Assembly (NCBI GenBank): GCA_036940085.1
Contig: JALLBK010000673.1
Coordinates: forward strand, 1-15,929
DNA length: 15,929 nucleotides
Reading direction: 5' to 3'
Source: Discostella pseudostelligera
Lineage: Eukaryota; Bacillariophyta; Thalassiosirophyceae; Thalassiosirales; Thalassiosiraceae
Made by a program: the position numbers and the translations under genes. The notes below the pieces were generated by a model. That model was given only the letters and a program-made list of their open reading frames with translations. It ran no database searches and was not told the DNA's origin. Below are positions 1 to 6,606 of this stretch, in pieces. How positions within the stretch are numbered: the first letter of the stretch is position 1; every line of letters begins with the position of its first letter.

Positions 1-578
1 GCAATATGAGCACGGACATCTTCGATAGTATCCTTGTAGTATCCGTCATTACCCCCGAAGTTAGCCGTTCCGACGATGCTCTGCTCAATAAAATACCCAC
101 TACCATACCAGACATTGGAGGTGGCGACATTCTCCACACCATCTGACTTCGAACTCTTGGCCGAACCGACGCTTACAATATGGGCGATACTCTCTGCGCT
201 TCCATACCAGACATTGGAGGTGGCTACATTGTGATCATTTTGGAAGGCTATGGTCTTGGAACTCTTGCCAGAACCGACGCCTCCAACTGAGGCGACATTA
301 TTCTTGTTCGGCTTACTACTGCCGGCTCCGGCAATACTCTGCGCGCTTCCAGACCAAACATAGGAAGTGGCTACATTTTGAACATAATGGAAAGCTGCGG
401 ACTTGGAACTCTTGCCAGAACTTGCGAAAACATCCTTGTTCGATTTACCACTGAGTTTACGCAATTTCTTTTGCCCAATATTGTGCCCCAACTCAAGGGA
501 TTGGTCCGCTTTGATGGTAGTGGCGGTGAGGCTGGTAGTAATAGCTAGGAATGCAGCGATGCTTGCGAAGTTGACCAT
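1..578 (-). CDS. Secreted Ser/Lys-rich repeat protein, silaffin-like candidate (3' end off window)
   Basis: The minus strand is open for 192 codons from the ATG at 578-576 to the window edge, so the C-terminus is missing. Residues 1-24 form a signal peptide (MVNF, then a run of A/I/L/T, likely cut near IKA-DQ). The mature part seen is about 17% Ser and 8% Lys. It has six KXXK motifs: KLRK 38-41, KSNK 45-48, KSSK 56-59, KPNK 89-92, KSSK 105-108 and KSSK 141-144. A second module, NVATSxVWxGS, recurs at residues 68, 117 and 150. An RXL triplet (RKL, 40-42) lies just before the first KXXK cluster. Known: diatom silaffins and cingulins combine a signal peptide, Ser-rich sequence, KXXK lysine clusters and often RXL processing sites. 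Inferred: a protein of the silica deposition vesicle or cell wall. The regular hydrophobic VWYGS modules are not typical of silaffins, so another extracellular role is possible. The reading frame is secure; the function is tentative. Confidence 0.72.
   Translation of the reverse strand, partial: MVNFASIAAFLAITTSLTATTIKADQSLELGHNIGQKKLRKLSGKSNKDVFASSGKSSKSAAFHYVQNVATSYVWSGSAQSIAGAGSSKPNKNNVASVGGVGSGKSSKTIAFQNDHNVATSNVWYGSAESIAHIVSVGSAKSSKSDGVENVATSNVWYGSGYFIEQSIVGTANFGGNDGYYKDTIEDVRAHI
103..371 (-). repeat. Three imperfect in-frame coding repeats in the secreted protein
   Basis: A 23-bp block recurs at 103-125, 202-224 and 349-371. The first two copies are identical on the plus strand and the third differs at a few bases. 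The spacings are 99 and 147 bp, both multiples of three, so the frame is kept (33 and 49 residues). The KSSK-encoding stretches, around 151, 259 and 411, alternate with these blocks. This indicates growth of the protein by internal duplication. Confidence 0.85.
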
Positions 579-870
579 CGTGGAATTGCAAATATTGTTT
601 TTAGTTGGCGCAGCTCGTAGTGATATGAACGAAGCAAACAGAAACTAAATTTTGAGATGCCATGACGTCCCGTTGACCGACACACATGAAAATGGATGAA
701 ATATGAGAAAGCAAATGGACCCGGATCGAATATTAGCTCGTGTGGCAAGAACACGTGGGATCGATCTATCGTTGGGTGCATTCTCTATTTGATTGAGGAG
801 AAGGTTGGGGTCGGTAGAAAGGAGAACGGAAAGAGGTAGAATGGCGGCGGCGGCCATGGTGGAAAGTATC

Positions 871-900
871 TGTGACTGTGACTGTGACTGTGACTGTGAG
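871..900. repeat. Hexanucleotide microsatellite (TGTGAC)n
   Basis: Five copies of TGTGAC lie in a row, with the last base of the last copy changed. The tract is noncoding and lies about 300 bp upstream of the secreted-protein start. Confidence 0.95.
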
Positions 901-944
901 GCGCAATAAGAAATGAATGCTGCATTACTTGGTGAACGGAAAGG

Positions 945-991
945 TTTCCCGCCAAATTGGTGCTCCTCCCGCCAAATTCCTTCCGCCGAAA
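945..991. promoter_or_regulatory. Triple E2F-like motif cluster
   Basis: TTTCCCGCCAAA at 945-956 matches the classical E2F/DP consensus. A second copy, CTCCCGCCAAA at 966-976, sits 20 bp (about two helical turns) away, and the pair share the 12-mer TCCCGCCAAATT. A third, looser copy (TTCCGCCGAAA) lies at 981-991. The cluster is about 370-410 bp upstream of the minus-strand secreted-protein start. Function is inferred from the motif alone. Confidence 0.5.
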
Positions 992-997
992 CACTTC

Positions 998-1041
998 CAC
1001 GTGTTGGCTGGCACTTATTACTTCAACTCACCTGCCACGTG
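998..1041. promoter_or_regulatory. Two CACGTG (G-box/E-box) palindromes
   Basis: CACGTG occurs at 998-1003 and 1036-1041, directly beside the E2F-like cluster. The hexamer is the core site of bHLH and bZIP factors. A further copy is at 752-757. Confidence 0.4.
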
Positions 1042-1232
1042 GACGATGAGATGCAGATCCTATTCTTGCAACCAATGAATGCCATCGCTTTTGACGAGAG
1101 AAGAAGGAGATCTAATGCACCAATACATTATTTTGATTACGATACTGTACAATATAATTGTTTCCCTCTAATTTTCCGATGTGTGGCAAATAACACAAGG
1201 AGGGCAACACCAACGAGCCAAGATCTGGTCCA

Positions 1233-1796
1233 TCATTCCCACTCCTCCACTGGGAAAATATCACACACAATTCCACTTCCCACCAACGCCTCCTTGTAAT
1301 ACTCGGCATGCTCACGACAATACTCTCCAATGATTGCCTCACCATGTTTATGCGCACGCATCATTTTCATGTACGATTCCTCCTCGGACAATCCGACATG
1401 TTGAACAAGACAGTGGCAAACACGGCATCGTGTGTTATCGGAATCGTTGAATAGTTTGAGGATCCATTTCTCGAATTGATTGCCGATTTTCTCGTTAGTG
1501 GTAGGATGTGTGCTTTTATAAATCTCGTAGATGTTCTCCTCGTTGACGACAGTAGTGGTGGACGTGTCGACATTGTCAATTGTCAATACCGAACGAAGTT
1601 TGACGGGTACATCTTCTCGTTCGATAGTAGCATGCTTGTCAAGATCACAATCCGTAACTTCCAAAGAATCATCAGTCACAGAAATCAAGGATTGGTGGAT
1701 TGCTGTTAGTGGATGAGAGATTGCATTCGGGAGATTGAATGCATTCGATTGAGCCACACCCACCAGAACGATGGTGCTGATGTACGAAAGCATCAT
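1233..1796 (-). CDS. clpS: ClpS-like N-degron adaptor, predicted plastid-targeted
   Basis: The 187-residue protein ends in a ClpS domain of about 75 residues (about 111-186). Visible hallmarks are the N-D pair at 117-118 in LFNDSDNTR, which aligns with the ligand-binding ND(D) of ClpS; the MMRAHKHGEA stretch, whose AHxxG (148-152) carries the conserved histidine; and the closing FPVEE (181-185). ClpS delivers proteins bearing destabilising N-terminal residues to a Clp AAA+ unfoldase. Residues 1-19 are a signal peptide ending QSNA, followed by Phe20 and NLP. This matches the diatom ASAFAP-type bipartite presequence, so plastid stroma is the likely site. About 90 poorly conserved residues separate presequence and domain, longer than in bacterial ClpS (about 106 aa in total). 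The gene is intronless and divergent from the SPIRAL1-like gene. The family call is strong; the location is inferred. Confidence 0.85.
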   Translation of the reverse strand: MMLSYISTIVLVGVAQSNAFNLPNAISHPLTAIHQSLISVTDDSLEVTDCDLDKHATIEREDVPVKLRSVLTIDNVDTSTTTVVNEENIYEIYKSTHPTTNEKIGNQFEKWILKLFNDSDNTRCRVCHCLVQHVGLSEEESYMKMMRAHKHGEAIIGEYCREHAEYYKEALVGSGIVCDIFPVEEWE

Positions 1797-2188
1797 TTTG
1801 GTTGAACGAGTTCGTCCTCAGATTGTGAGCATGTTGTTGCGTTCCACTCAACATTTTCCGAGCCATCAACGAACACTCCTAGGATCTTTGCTTCCCTGCC
1901 AATTGATCCGGTTTACATTGAACAGGAGAGAGATTCCAACCAAATAAACCTCAACAGGAACAACTTTTGATTCGTACTACCACCTCTTGCATCTTGCATC
2001 CATCTGAAGGGTTTCTGTCTAATTGTTGCATGTAGAGGCGTTTCTTTTACTTTCACTTCAAAATTGAAACGATGGTTTTGAGCTGTTTGCACGCACTCCT
2101 TTTCGTCATCCACATTTTTTCATGCCACAAAATTGTGTCCCTTCGAAGTCGACGGTCCTTTTTGCTCTTCCAAAGACGACCTCTCACC
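1797..2188. promoter_or_regulatory. Shared upstream region of the divergent clpS and SPIRAL1-like genes
   Basis: These 392 bp separate two divergent start codons and must contain both 5' UTRs and promoters. I find neither the E2F-like TTCCCGCC motif nor CACGTG here, unlike the other three full intergenic regions. An upstream in-frame ATG at 2072 belongs to the SPIRAL1-like frame but is probably not the start. Confidence 0.5.
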
Positions 2189-2703
2189 ATGTACGGAATG
2201 AACGATAACCAAAACTACTTCACGGATGGGAAGAGGACAACGTCTCGAGTGACCAGCGAACCAGGTGGGAAATCGACGGTGAAGCTCGGCTGGGATTCGC
2301 CAAAGGGTACGAAGAATTGACTGTGTTGTTGCTGCGACGCTCTTTTTTTCTCGGCTTTTTAAATTCTTGTTTTCCTATTCTCTACTCCTCAGCAAAAGAA
2401 CCGAAGCCATCGAACGAAGGAACGGCGGGTAAGAAGGAGACTCACGTGAAAGTTGAGGGAGCATCGGCAACAACCACCACCGCATCTGCATCTTCGGCTA
2501 CCAAACGTAAAATGAGCGATCGCAGCACTGGCTCGGGCATGTCAACGGATTCGTCTTCGTCCCATTCTCACTCTGGCAGAGGCATCTCCAGCAATGCCTA
2601 CGCCAACGGAGCATCTCAGAATACTGGAAATGTGATTACGGATCGTCCGACGTCGAGAGTGACACAACCACCGGGAGGAGTGAGCTCGATTTCATTCTGC
2701 TAA
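2189..2703 (+). CDS. SPIRAL1-like microtubule-associated protein (two exons)
   Basis: The coding exons are 2189-2306 and 2393-2703, giving 142 residues. The C-terminus, SQNTGNVITDRPTSRVTQPP plus GGVSSISFC (114-142), closely follows the SPIRAL1 (SPR1) signature: GQN-GN-ITDRP, then S/T-[KR]-V, then PGGxSS. A second copy of the core, TSRVTSEPGG, lies at 18-27, so the protein has the paired N- and C-terminal modules of SPR1 proteins, joined by a Ser/Thr-rich disordered linker. Known: plant SPR1 proteins bind microtubules and plus-end factors and help orient arrays. Inferred: a cytosolic microtubule regulator. The ATG at 2189 (context CTCACC) is preferred because SPR1 proteins start just before the first module. 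The ATG at 2072 would add 39 residues with a hydrophobic, signal-like stretch. The two PGG modules also recall animal Jupiter/HN1 motifs. Confidence 0.83.
2307..2392 (+). other. Spliceosomal intron (86 nt, phase 1)
   Basis: The donor is GTACGAAG and the acceptor ends CTACTCCTCAG after a T/C-rich tract. Exon 1 ends one base into a codon and exon 2 supplies CA, making GCA (Ala40), so the frame is kept. Without splicing the frame stops at 2320. Confidence 0.85.
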
Positions 2704-2830
2704 ATGACGATGTGATGTGGGCGGGCATGAGGTATTGATGTTGCGTCGGGGGAGATACGTTGCCGAGATACTGACACGTGATGGAGGCGCGTAAGAATGC
2801 CAGATAATACTTATCTAACCGAAGGTGGGC

Positions 2831-2849
2831 GACGACGACGACGACGACC
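2831..2849. repeat. (GAC)6 microsatellite
   Basis: Six GAC triplets lie in a row in noncoding DNA downstream of the SPIRAL1-like gene. Confidence 0.95.
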
Positions 2850-2892
2850 ACGATGAACGATCGACGGCATTATTTTCATGGTGGAGATGATG

Positions 2893-2944
2893 TTACCGCC
2901 AAGATTTTCGCCATTCTTTTCTGAGGGGTTGGTTCCCGCCAAAA
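2893..2944. promoter_or_regulatory. E2F-like motif cluster upstream of the fusion gene
   Basis: TTCCCGCCAAAA at 2933-2944 is a near-perfect E2F-type site. A weaker TTACCGCCAA (2893-2902) followed by a TTTTCGCC half-motif lies 30-40 bp before it. The cluster is about 250-300 bp upstream of the ATG at 3191 and resembles those at 945-991 and 6377-6467. Confidence 0.5.
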
Positions 2945-3190
2945 TTACCCGGTCGCCATGGAGTTGAGATACATTTGTTACAAATCTAATATCTTGGTAC
3001 TATTATACATACATAAGATCCACTTCATCATGAGATCTGAGTTACAGTTGCTACATGCTTCGGTGGACATACACCTTCACCATCATCACCGCAGAGCCGC
3101 CGCCATTCACAATAGCATGACCATGAGATGATTTCCTCCCAGTAGCAGTAGCCCGTAGCACCCTAGCGGCAAATAAAACTCCTAATCAGA

Positions 3191-6130
3191 ATGCGTGTCC
3201 TCTGCCTCCACCCAGCAGCCTCGTCCGCTCTTCAGTTCAGCCAAGATCTTCACAAATTAGAAGAGCGCCTATGGAACAAACATGGTATTGAATTAGTCTT
3301 CATTGATGGTCCATTGTTAGATGTACCAATGCAATTGGTACATGCCGTCGGTGAAGATGGCGGAGGCATTCATGCCCTGGACCCATGTGGTGCCAATGGT
3401 GGTAGTGTCGGTGATGGTGACGGTGAGCGTGTCTCGCGGAGATGGTATGTCGCGGAGCCATCAACTCGTACAGCTCTTCCATCAGTGGCATCTCCCTCCA
3501 CATCTGCGCTGCCAATGACATCGTCTACAAAGGCAAAGATACACTACTCGGGATTAGACGCATCCTTACTTCATCTATCCCAAATATGGTCACGAGGGGG
3601 AGCAAATATATCACATAGTCTGGGAGAGTGCATGCCCTTTCAGGGAGTGTTGGGGTATGGACAAGGTGCCCATGTGGCGGCATTGTTGCCATTGTTGAAT
3701 CGTCATGATGATTATAATGAAGATGGTGGTGGTGGTGATAGTAGCGATGAGGAAGGGAAAGAAAGCAACAGTGCAGCAATGAACAAGGAAGCAAAGGCAA
3801 TATCCATGTTCGAAGGATTGCAATTCGTCGTTTTGATTGATGGGAAGGATATTCTTTTACAATGCAAACATGATGAGAACAATGACGATGATGGCAATTC
3901 CGTCGATGAGAACGAATTAGTAGAAAATGATGTGTATGTTGGTCCCGATGGAGTGCATAGTTTGCATGTCATTTTGGACGGGAGCAGTAGTAGTGAACGA
4001 TTGGCGAAACAATACGGTCCCAACGCTACATTCCACAATTGCAAGCTACAGCCCAACGATACCACACCATCATTAGGTAACATGTCATCCTCCTCCACTC
4101 TCTTCAACATCATTGGCAAGTTCCTCGTAACACAAAAGAACAAATTGCATTCCAATTCCAAATCACGGGAGTTGATGATACTGCAGCATCAATTATTGAA
4201 TGTAGAGCAATTGGCCACCATTGCCATATCGGAGGAAATTCAAAGAAATCCCCCCAATGCACTTATGGCTGTGATTGGACCTTCGGCTATGATGCCCAAA
4301 ATGTCTTCGGGAAATAATAATGATGTGAACGATGGCAAATTGGACGACACGGATATTAATCAACAAGGGGCAGCGAAGGAAGTTGTGAAAGTTGTGGATA
4401 AAGCAGTGGGGGCCTGGCAAGGGGGTAGACGACGGGGATTTGGAGAAGAGGGTGGAGGCGCGCCTTGTCCGGAAGAGTTTTTATTACGAGAAGAGGAACG
4501 TGGAGATGCCGTTCGTCCTGCAGCACAAGCTGGTCACGACGAAGACGACGAATCTGATGACGATGATATTCCAATTCTGCAAAACCTCAATGACGAAACT
4601 GGAATTTCATCACAGCAACATATCGATAATGAGGCGGCAAAAATCAACAACAATCTCCCTCCAGTTCCAGTAACGATCTTGACCGGATTTTTAGGCAGTG
4701 GCAAATCGACATTAGTTCGACACATCCTGACCTCTTCATCACATCAAAAGCGTATTGCGGTGATAGAAAATGAATTTGGAGACGGCGACATTAATGATGT
4801 CCAACGGATGGGAATGACAATGAATAACGACGCGTCGACGCTCTCGGTAGAAAATATGATTATCAAGGATGGTACGGACGGATCAAGCCTCACCGACTAC
4901 ATCGAACTGCCGAATGGATGCGTGTGTTGTACCGTAAAAGATTCGTTAGTCGAGACATTGGAGGCATTATTGATCAAACGATCCGATTTGGATTATATTA
5001 TCATCGAGGCGTCGGGGATGGCCGATCCTGGTCCGGTGGCATCGATCTTTTGGTTGGATGAGGCATTAAATAGTCGGCTACGATTGGATGGGATTGTTGC
5101 CTGTGTCGATGCCAAGAATATTGCCTTTCAATTAGAATCTACCTCGTCCGCTGCATCGTCGCGTGGTACAATGACTGAGGAGGGTGAACAAGGTGGTGGA
5201 GGCGATGAAGCGGCACGTCAACTGGCATTTGCTGATCGAATAATTGTGAACAAGATTGATCTCCTACAACACGATAATGAGAACGACATCAAGTCAGTGA
5301 TTCGACAAATTCAAAATATCAATCCTACTGCACCTATCAAAACTACAACGTACTCAAAGATTGAGGAACTCGACTGGATTCTGGATGCGAATTGTTTTGA
5401 TGCCGAGCGAGCCAAAGATGTCGATTCGGCTTTTCAATTAGTTATTGACGACGATGCAAAAGGAGAAATAATACCAGTCGGAGAAAGCGCGGTGGGGATG
5501 CAGAATGATAATATGTGCAAGATTGGATGCTGCATTGGAAATCACCCACCAAACGGTGTCTGTGGAATATGCGGAGGTACAGAGCCACAACTGTTTTCTC
5601 CTTCTATCAATCTTCATCGACATACCAATGCAGTTGGAACAGTTGCCCTATTTGGATGTGGTTCCGTTGACTTACACAGGGTTCACTGTTGGTTAGCATC
5701 AATACTATGGCCAAATCAAGATGTAAGCGATAGGATCCTCCGAGCGAAATTGGAAGCAAGTCATCTTGAGCATGCCGAGACCAAAGGACAAAATACAGAG
5801 GATGATGCCAATAGCAAGAGTCGGCTGATTTACCGAGTTAAAGGAATCCTCTCAGTCAGGCACGCAATTGATAATATGGGCAAGATTATTCCGGCATCGA
5901 ATGATTGGGTCGATGATGGTATTGTTGCCGGAGTCATCGACTCCATCGATGGATTAGATCGGCGGAGATTCATACTTCAGTCAGTGCACGATCTTTGGGA
6001 TGTTTTCCCGGCAAGTGAGAATCTAAACTGGGAAACAACTGAGACGAGATGTTGCAAGGTTATTGTGATTGGTAAATATTTGGATAAAGGAGAGCTGCAG
6101 GATGACTTCAATGCCTGCTTTAATAACTGA
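3191..6130 (+). CDS. FSH1-like pseudo-hydrolase fused to CobW/ZNG1-type GTPase
   Basis: The 979-residue protein has two parts. Residues 1 to about 310 resemble an FSH1 serine hydrolase: MRVLCLHP start, PFQGVLGYGQGA at 149-160, SLHVILDG at 257-264. The nucleophile elbow reads G-Y-G157-Q-G where the family has G-F-S-Q-G, and no clear catalytic GH follows, so this part looks inactive. An acidic linker includes a conserved-looking block, GAWQG to PCPEEF (407-430). From about 493 comes a CobW/P47K GTPase: Walker A GFLGSGKST (499-507), the GCVCC metal motif (576-580), IIIEASGMADPGP (603-615) and NKID (687-690), then a CobW C-terminal domain reaching the end. A Cys/His cluster (776-794) is inserted between G and C domains. 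Known: ZNG1/CBWD proteins are GTP-driven zinc metallochaperones. Inferred: metal delivery, with the N-terminal domain as a scaffold. The ATG at 3191 begins the FSH1 fold directly. Confidence 0.93.
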   Translation: MRVLCLHPAASSALQFSQDLHKLEERLWNKHGIELVFIDGPLLDVPMQLVHAVGEDGGGIHALDPCGANGGSVGDGDGERVSRRWYVAEPSTRTALPSVASPSTSALPMTSSTKAKIHYSGLDASLLHLSQIWSRGGANISHSLGECMPFQGVLGYGQGAHVAALLPLLNRHDDYNEDGGGGDSSDEEGKESNSAAMNKEAKAISMFEGLQFVVLIDGKDILLQCKHDENNDDDGNSVDENELVENDVYVGPDGVHSLHVILDGSSSSERLAKQYGPNATFHNCKLQPNDTTPSLGNMSSSSTLFNIIGKFLVTQKNKLHSNSKSRELMILQHQLLNVEQLATIAISEEIQRNPPNALMAVIGPSAMMPKMSSGNNNDVNDGKLDDTDINQQGAAKEVVKVVDKAVGAWQGGRRRGFGEEGGGAPCPEEFLLREEERGDAVRPAAQAGHDEDDESDDDDIPILQNLNDETGISSQQHIDNEAAKINNNLPPVPVTILTGFLGSGKSTLVRHILTSSSHQKRIAVIENEFGDGDINDVQRMGMTMNNDASTLSVENMIIKDGTDGSSLTDYIELPNGCVCCTVKDSLVETLEALLIKRSDLDYIIIEASGMADPGPVASIFWLDEALNSRLRLDGIVACVDAKNIAFQLESTSSAASSRGTMTEEGEQGGGGDEAARQLAFADRIIVNKIDLLQHDNENDIKSVIRQIQNINPTAPIKTTTYSKIEELDWILDANCFDAERAKDVDSAFQLVIDDDAKGEIIPVGESAVGMQNDNMCKIGCCIGNHPPNGVCGICGGTEPQLFSPSINLHRHTNAVGTVALFGCGSVDLHRVHCWLASILWPNQDVSDRILRAKLEASHLEHAETKGQNTEDDANSKSRLIYRVKGILSVRHAIDNMGKIIPASNDWVDDGIVAGVIDSIDGLDRRRFILQSVHDLWDVFPASENLNWETTETRCCKVIVIGKYLDKGELQDDFNACFNN

Positions 6131-6267
6131 GCAGAATTGAGCTCAGCCTCTTTTTATAATAGAACTACTCACACCGATTCATAATAAATACAATTATATG
6201 ATTGTGCATGCCCCGTGTGAGGCTATGCGGGGATACTGGTGTGCCCAGACTGTTCGTACCCTACTAC

Positions 6268-6308
6268 AGGTTCCAAATCGATTGACTGCTTCAATCGATT
6301 TGGAACCT
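6268..6308. repeat. Perfect 18-bp inverted repeat with 5-nt loop
   Basis: The arms 6268-6285 (AGGTTCCAAATCGATTGA) and 6291-6308 are exact reverse complements around the loop CTGCT. After a short asymmetric internal loop, a further 5-bp pairing (CCCTA 6259-6263 with TAGGG 6316-6320) could extend the stem. If transcribed it would form a very stable hairpin. It lies about 140 bp after the fusion-gene stop and 300 bp before the exchanger ATG. It does not have the short stem and T-run of a bacterial terminator. Confidence 0.9.
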
Positions 6309-6376
6309 TCAGCCATAGGGGCTTTGGCGGCGCTCATCGTGAGAGCTGGTGCAGTGGGACCGTTTCGTTTCGACTT

Positions 6377-6467
6377 TTGCTTCCCGCCATTTTCGCCACA
6401 AATTTCATCGCCAATTGTTCTTCCCGCTAATCGCCAACTCGCTTACTTGCTTCCCGCCAGTTTCGCC
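6377..6467. promoter_or_regulatory. Repeated E2F-like element upstream of the exchanger
   Basis: A 21-bp element occurs at 6377-6397 and 6447-6467, exactly 70 bp apart, with one mismatch. Its core is TTGCTTCCCGCCA followed by TTTCGCC. A decayed copy (TTCTTCCCGCTAATCGCC) lies between them at about 6419-6436. The group is 140-230 bp upstream of the ATG at 6607, a plausible promoter position. Confidence 0.55.
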
Positions 6468-6490
6468 TCATTCAGCGAACAACGAACAAA

Positions 6491-6502
6491 GTGCACGTGC
6501 AC
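6491..6502. promoter_or_regulatory. Palindrome GTGCACGTGCAC with central CACGTG
   Basis: This perfect 12-bp palindrome contains a G-box/E-box core at 6494-6499 and lies 105 bp upstream of the exchanger ATG. It is a candidate bHLH or bZIP site. Confidence 0.45.
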
Positions 6503-6606
6503 CATGAAGATGAAGGTGGCGGACCATAGGCGGCTACCTTACAATAACACCATCATTACCAAAAACAAGACGAACAATACTGCCATGCTGAAGTAGTCGA
6601 ACGAGA

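Larger units (their letters stand above)
579..1232. other. Intergenic region between the secreted-protein gene and clpS
   Basis: This 654-bp stretch lies upstream of the minus-strand secreted-protein gene and downstream of clpS. Short open frames cross it on both strands, but none has a recognisable domain and the longest runs into clpS on the opposite strand. It holds a hexanucleotide microsatellite (871-900), three E2F-like motifs (945-991) and CACGTG boxes at 752-757, 998-1003 and 1036-1041. I see no tRNA or other structured RNA. Confidence 0.7.
2704..3190. other. Intergenic region upstream of the FSH1-CobW fusion gene
   Basis: These 487 bp contain the 3' flank of the SPIRAL1-like gene and the promoter of the fusion gene. 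They hold a CACGTG box (2775-2780), a GAC microsatellite (2831-2849) and an E2F-like cluster (2893-2944). I see no RNA gene and no supported small ORF. Confidence 0.65.
6131..6606. other. Intergenic region upstream of the exchanger gene
   Basis: These 476 bp include an A/T-rich 3' flank of the fusion gene with AATAAATA near 6183 (possible poly(A) signal), a perfect inverted repeat (6268-6308), E2F-like repeats (6377-6467) and a 12-bp palindrome with CACGTG (6491-6502). A plus-strand open frame spans most of it, but its residues follow these repeats and match no domain, so I do not call it a gene. Confidence 0.7.

Noticed and set aside
871..900. His/Ser repeat peptide encoded antisense to the TGTGAC microsatellite
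   Set aside because: The repeat peptide arises only from the microsatellite, and the surrounding frame has no other coding sign.
913..1299. Plus-strand open frame of 128 codons
   Set aside because: It spans the E2F-like cluster and runs into clpS on the opposite strand. It has no domain, signal peptide or conserved composition.
2072..2188. Upstream ATG giving the SPIRAL1-like protein a hydrophobic N-terminal extension
   Set aside because: The extension looks like a signal peptide, but SPR1 proteins are cytosolic and begin close to the first PGG module. The ATG at 2189 has a better context. A 5'-RACE experiment would settle it.
3191..6130. Two separate genes (hydrolase and CobW) rather than a fusion
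   Set aside because: A single uninterrupted frame of 979 codons covers both parts, with no stop, splice pair or promoter-like gap between them.
6127..6150. Stem-loop CTGAGC/GCTCAG followed by a T-run at the fusion-gene stop, resembling a bacterial intrinsic terminator
   Set aside because: The stem is only 6 bp and the genome is nuclear eukaryotic, where such terminators do not act for RNA polymerase II genes.
6198..6596. Plus-strand open frame of 132 codons before the exchanger
   Set aside because: Its sequence follows the inverted repeat and promoter-like repeats, matches no family, and fits a chance frame in GC-richer noncoding DNA.
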